Assembly: GCA_030691555.1 (NCBI GenBank)
Contig: JAUYEB010000053.1
Span: 1 to 7,541, forward strand
Direction of reading: 5' to 3'
Length of the DNA: 7,541 nucleotides
Source: Candidatus Bathyarchaeota archaeon
Lineage (GTDB): Archaea; Thermoproteota; Bathyarchaeia; TCS64
Position numbers and translations under genes: made by a program. Of this stretch, positions 5,457-7,541 are shown one piece after another. Numbering within the stretch: the stretch's first letter is position 1; every line of letters starts with the position of its first letter. The notes beneath the pieces are model-generated. The model saw only the letters and a program-made list of their open reading frames with translations. It was not told where the DNA came from and did not search any database.

Positions 5457-6945
5457 GCTCGGTTATCCCGAGCATCTCGAAGTCGAGGGGGAAGATGGGG
5501 CGCCTTATCTTCCTGAACTTGAAGCCGGCGAGCCGCGGCGACGTCAGGCCGGGTGTGTCGAGCTCGATGATCTCCTTGGCGACGGGCTCGTGGCTGGCGC
5601 GGAAGTGGACGCTCGACTTGACGACGATGAACCTCGCGTCCGTGGGCTCTATGCCCTGGCTCCTGTAGAGCTCCAGGTCGAGGGGCTGGAGGCGCTTGGT
5701 TGTTATGATGAGGTCGTTGCCGGCGACTCGGAGGACGGCGGTGAGCCCCATGTCGGTCTCGGAGCCGGTCCCCATGGGCCCCTTCACGATCCATCTGCCG
5801 TCGCTGACCCTCTTGACGAGGGCCTTGAGTTTGAGGGGTTTGCCGTGGAGCCTGTCGGTGTGGCCTCCGAGGCTGACATCTATCTCCTTCCCGGGGCCGG
5901 CCTTCGCCGCCTTCGATGCTGCGATGGGGTCCCAGATGACGCCGAAGACGCCCCCGGTCAAGCCTTCCTCGATGACGGCCTTGAGGACGACGGTGCCATC
6001 GCATGGGGTGCCGCCCCCGGGGTTGTCCCCGATGTCGGCAAGCACGATTGGCCCCTCCTTGGCGGCCTTCACCCTCCTCAGCGCCTCCCTCACGGGCATC
6101 GGTTTCACAAGGAAGTCCCTGCGGATGCCCCAGGCTAGGTCGCTCAGCTCCTGGGCGAGGGAGTCGGCGAGCCTCTGGTCGTTGTCCGTTATGACTATGA
6201 AGCTCATTCCGGCCTCCTTTATGTCGCTCCAGGGGAACCCCGCGGCGACGGTGACGGCGGCGACGCCGGGAATCTGCTCCATCCTGCGGGCCTCGTCGAG
6301 AAGCTTGGTCATGGGGTATCTGCCGGTGAACTGGACCTGGAGTGCGGGGAGCATCGGGGGCTGGCGGAGGGCGCGCGTCGGCTTGAGCTTACCATCCATC
6401 ATCTTGGCGAGCAGGTCGACGGACTCGACGGCGCGCTCGTACTCGTCGATGTGCGGGTAGGTGTCGTAGCCGACGAGGATGTCCGCCTCCCTCACCATCT
6501 TCTCCGTGTAGTTGGCGTGGAGGTCGAAGCTCGCGACGAGGGGCTTCTTCCCGATGAGCTTGCGGACCTCGCCGAGGACGTCCCCCTCGACGTCGTCGTG
6601 CCCCTCGGCCACGGCCGCCCCGTGGAGGTGGAGGGCGACGCCGTCGAAGGGCTTCGCGGCCTTGATCCCGTCGAGAAGCGCGCCGAGGATGTGCCCATAC
6701 GCCTCCTCGGTGATCGTTCCGCTCGGCGTCGCCGAGGCGTGGACGGTCTCGACGAACTCGAAGCCGTTCCTCTCGCAGCCGTCGATGAGGCCGCCGGCCG
6801 CGGTCTTCGTCCCCCTGAAGTGGGCGGGTATCTCGTCGCCGTGGACTAGGTGCCTCTTCCGGAACTCGGAGAGGTCCGTCTTTATGTTCGATAGCACGTT
6901 CGTCTCGTGGCTGAAGGTCCCGAGCACGATCCTCTTTGGAGCCAT
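5434..6945 (-). CDS. M81 family (MlrC-like) zinc metallopeptidase
   Basis: This belongs to the M81/MlrC family, named for the third enzyme of microcystin breakdown in Sphingomonas; most members act on unknown peptides or amide compounds. The 503 residues fit the family's two-part layout. The N-terminal catalytic domain (about 1-290) has FSHETN (11-16), GVALHLHGAAV (102-112), SFDLHAN (139-145) and GYDTYPHIDEYERA (159-172). The C-terminal MlrC domain (about 300-485) opens near DIGDNPGGGTPCDGT. Candidate zinc ligands are Asp141, His143 and His165, with exactly the spacing I recall for Asp167, His169 and His191 of MlrC. Both domains and the metal motif look intact. No signal peptide is seen, so it is probably cytosolic. 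The ATG at 6945 has a TATA-like element about 27 bp upstream. The alkyltransferase gene lies 37 bp upstream on the same strand, and the 3' end overlaps the glycosyltransferase. The substrate is unknown. Confidence 0.93.
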   Translation of the reverse strand: MAPKRIVLGTFSHETNVLSNIKTDLSEFRKRHLVHGDEIPAHFRGTKTAAGGLIDGCERNGFEFVETVHASATPSGTITEEAYGHILGALLDGIKAAKPFDGVALHLHGAAVAEGHDDVEGDVLGEVRKLIGKKPLVASFDLHANYTEKMVREADILVGYDTYPHIDEYERAVESVDLLAKMMDGKLKPTRALRQPPMLPALQVQFTGRYPMTKLLDEARRMEQIPGVAAVTVAAGFPWSDIKEAGMSFIVITDNDQRLADSLAQELSDLAWGIRRDFLVKPMPVREALRRVKAAKEGPIVLADIGDNPGGGTPCDGTVVLKAVIEEGLTGGVFGVIWDPIAASKAAKAGPGKEIDVSLGGHTDRLHGKPLKLKALVKRVSDGRWIVKGPMGTGSETDMGLTAVLRVAGNDLIITTKRLQPLDLELYRSQGIEPTDARFIVVKSSVHFRASHEPVAKEIIELDTPGLTSPRLAGFKFRKIRRPIFPLDFEMLGITELKRMDEE

Positions 6946-6969
6946 GGGGAGTGGTGTGCCTCTCGGGGG

Positions 6970-6975
6970 AAAATA
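6970..6975 (-). promoter_or_regulatory. TATA-like element for the M81 peptidase
   Basis: The minus strand reads TATTTT, centred about 27 bp before the ATG at 6945, the same spacing as for rnhB and the two glycosyltransferases. It lies in the 37 bp gap after the alkyltransferase stop codon, so the peptidase probably has its own leaderless promoter in addition to any read-through. Confidence 0.5.
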
Positions 6976-6982
6976 CTAGCGG

Positions 6983-7534
6983 TCACCTGAAGTACTGGCG
7001 GAGGTCGACGCCCGTCTCCGGTTTGCCCTTCGGGGTGTCGAAGATGCCCTCCTGGGCGAGGAGCTTCCTCTTCCACTCCAGGCCGGTGCTGAATCCGCCG
7101 ATTCCCCCGCTTGACGAGACCACGCGGTGGCATGGGAGTATGAGCCCCATTGGGTTGTCCCCGACGGCGTTCCCTACGGCGCGCACCGCCTTGGGTCGCC
7201 CGATCTGCTTGGCTATGCCCCCGTAGCTCGTCAGCTTCCCATAGGGGATGGAGTGGAGGGCCTTCCAGACCTCGACCTGGAAGGGTGTGCCCCGCATATC
7301 GAAGGGACCTTTGAAGATGAGTTCCTCGCCCTCGAAGTAACGGGCTAGCTCCGCCTTCAGAGCCTTGAATTTAATGGGGTCTTCGACGTACTCGGCCTTG
7401 ATCCGTGCCTTGAGCTCCCTCATGAAGCCCTCCCTGTCGCCCGACATGCTGAACTGGACGAGTCCCTTCTCCGATGCCGCCGCCCACATGGTGCCCAGCG
7501 GCGTCTCCAAGCCTGCGATGTATATCTTCTCCAC
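6983..7534 (-). CDS. ogt: Methylated-DNA--[protein]-cysteine S-methyltransferase
   Basis: This suicide repair protein moves an alkyl group from O6-alkylguanine (and less well O4-alkylthymine) in DNA to its own cysteine. The 183-residue product has a poorly conserved N-terminal domain (about 1-80) and the standard C-terminal DNA-binding/active-site domain. The latter shows GTPFQVEVW (82-90), IPYGKLTSYGGIA (96-108), RAVGNAVGDNP with the base-flipping Arg118 and the Asn122 hinge, the acceptor Cys135 in PCHRV, and GFSTGLEWKRKLLAQEG (147-163). All catalytic residues are present. A tail of about 20 residues follows. The start used is GTG at 7534. Only seven bases remain upstream in the window, and the frame stays open to the edge, so a start outside cannot be excluded; however, MEKIYIAGLETPLG is a natural N-terminus for the family. 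The peptidase gene follows 37 bp downstream on the same strand. Confidence 0.95.
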   Translation of the reverse strand: MEKIYIAGLETPLGTMWAAASEKGLVQFSMSGDREGFMRELKARIKAEYVEDPIKFKALKAELARYFEGEELIFKGPFDMRGTPFQVEVWKALHSIPYGKLTSYGGIAKQIGRPKAVRAVGNAVGDNPMGLILPCHRVVSSSGGIGGFSTGLEWKRKLLAQEGIFDTPKGKPETGVDLRQYFR

Positions 7535-7541
7535 CCACTCA

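Overview
The window is archaeal chromosomal DNA. It carries an archaeal C/D-box RNP core (Nop5 and fibrillarin), the chromatin protein Alba, an archaeal-type RNase HII, TATA/BRE-like promoters placed 25-28 bp before start codons, and TTG/GTG starts. The DNA is GC-rich with frequent AGG (Arg) and ATA (Ile) codons, a bias often seen in thermophilic archaea. The RNase HII motif reads DEAGRGS rather than DEAGRGP. From memory this fits the TACK side (Bathyarchaeia or Thaumarchaeota-like lineages), but the assignment is tentative. No rRNA, tRNA, CRISPR array, insertion sequence or phage gene was found.

Layout. Block 1 (1-3167) is information processing. nop5 (+) converges on alba (-), and their stop codons overlap in one CTAG. 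A 117-123 bp divergent promoter region follows. Next is a two-gene operon (+) of a small four-cysteine protein of unknown function and fibrillarin (flpA). rnhB (-) converges on flpA with a 31 bp overlap. Block 2 (3200-5456) is two GT4 glycosyltransferases transcribed divergently from about 31 bp of AT-rich DNA. Block 3 (5434-7534) is an M81/MlrC-like metallopeptidase and an O6-alkylguanine-DNA alkyltransferase, both on the minus strand. The peptidase overlaps the second glycosyltransferase tail to tail by 23 bp.

How the genes relate. Nop5 and fibrillarin are subunits of the same 2'-O-methylation RNP, and in many archaea they sit next to each other. Here alba and the four-cysteine gene separate them, and fibrillarin is instead translationally linked to the four-cysteine protein. 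The two glycosyltransferases probably act on one surface glycan or glycolipid pathway. RNase HII and the alkyltransferase are genome-maintenance enzymes. Nothing shows a functional link between the peptidase and its neighbours.

The window is very compact: there is no gene-free stretch over 300 bp, and all three convergent pairs overlap at their 3' ends. I see no clear new defence or mobile system. The best candidates for something undescribed are the four-cysteine protein linked to fibrillarin and the compact shared promoter of the glycosyltransferase pair.
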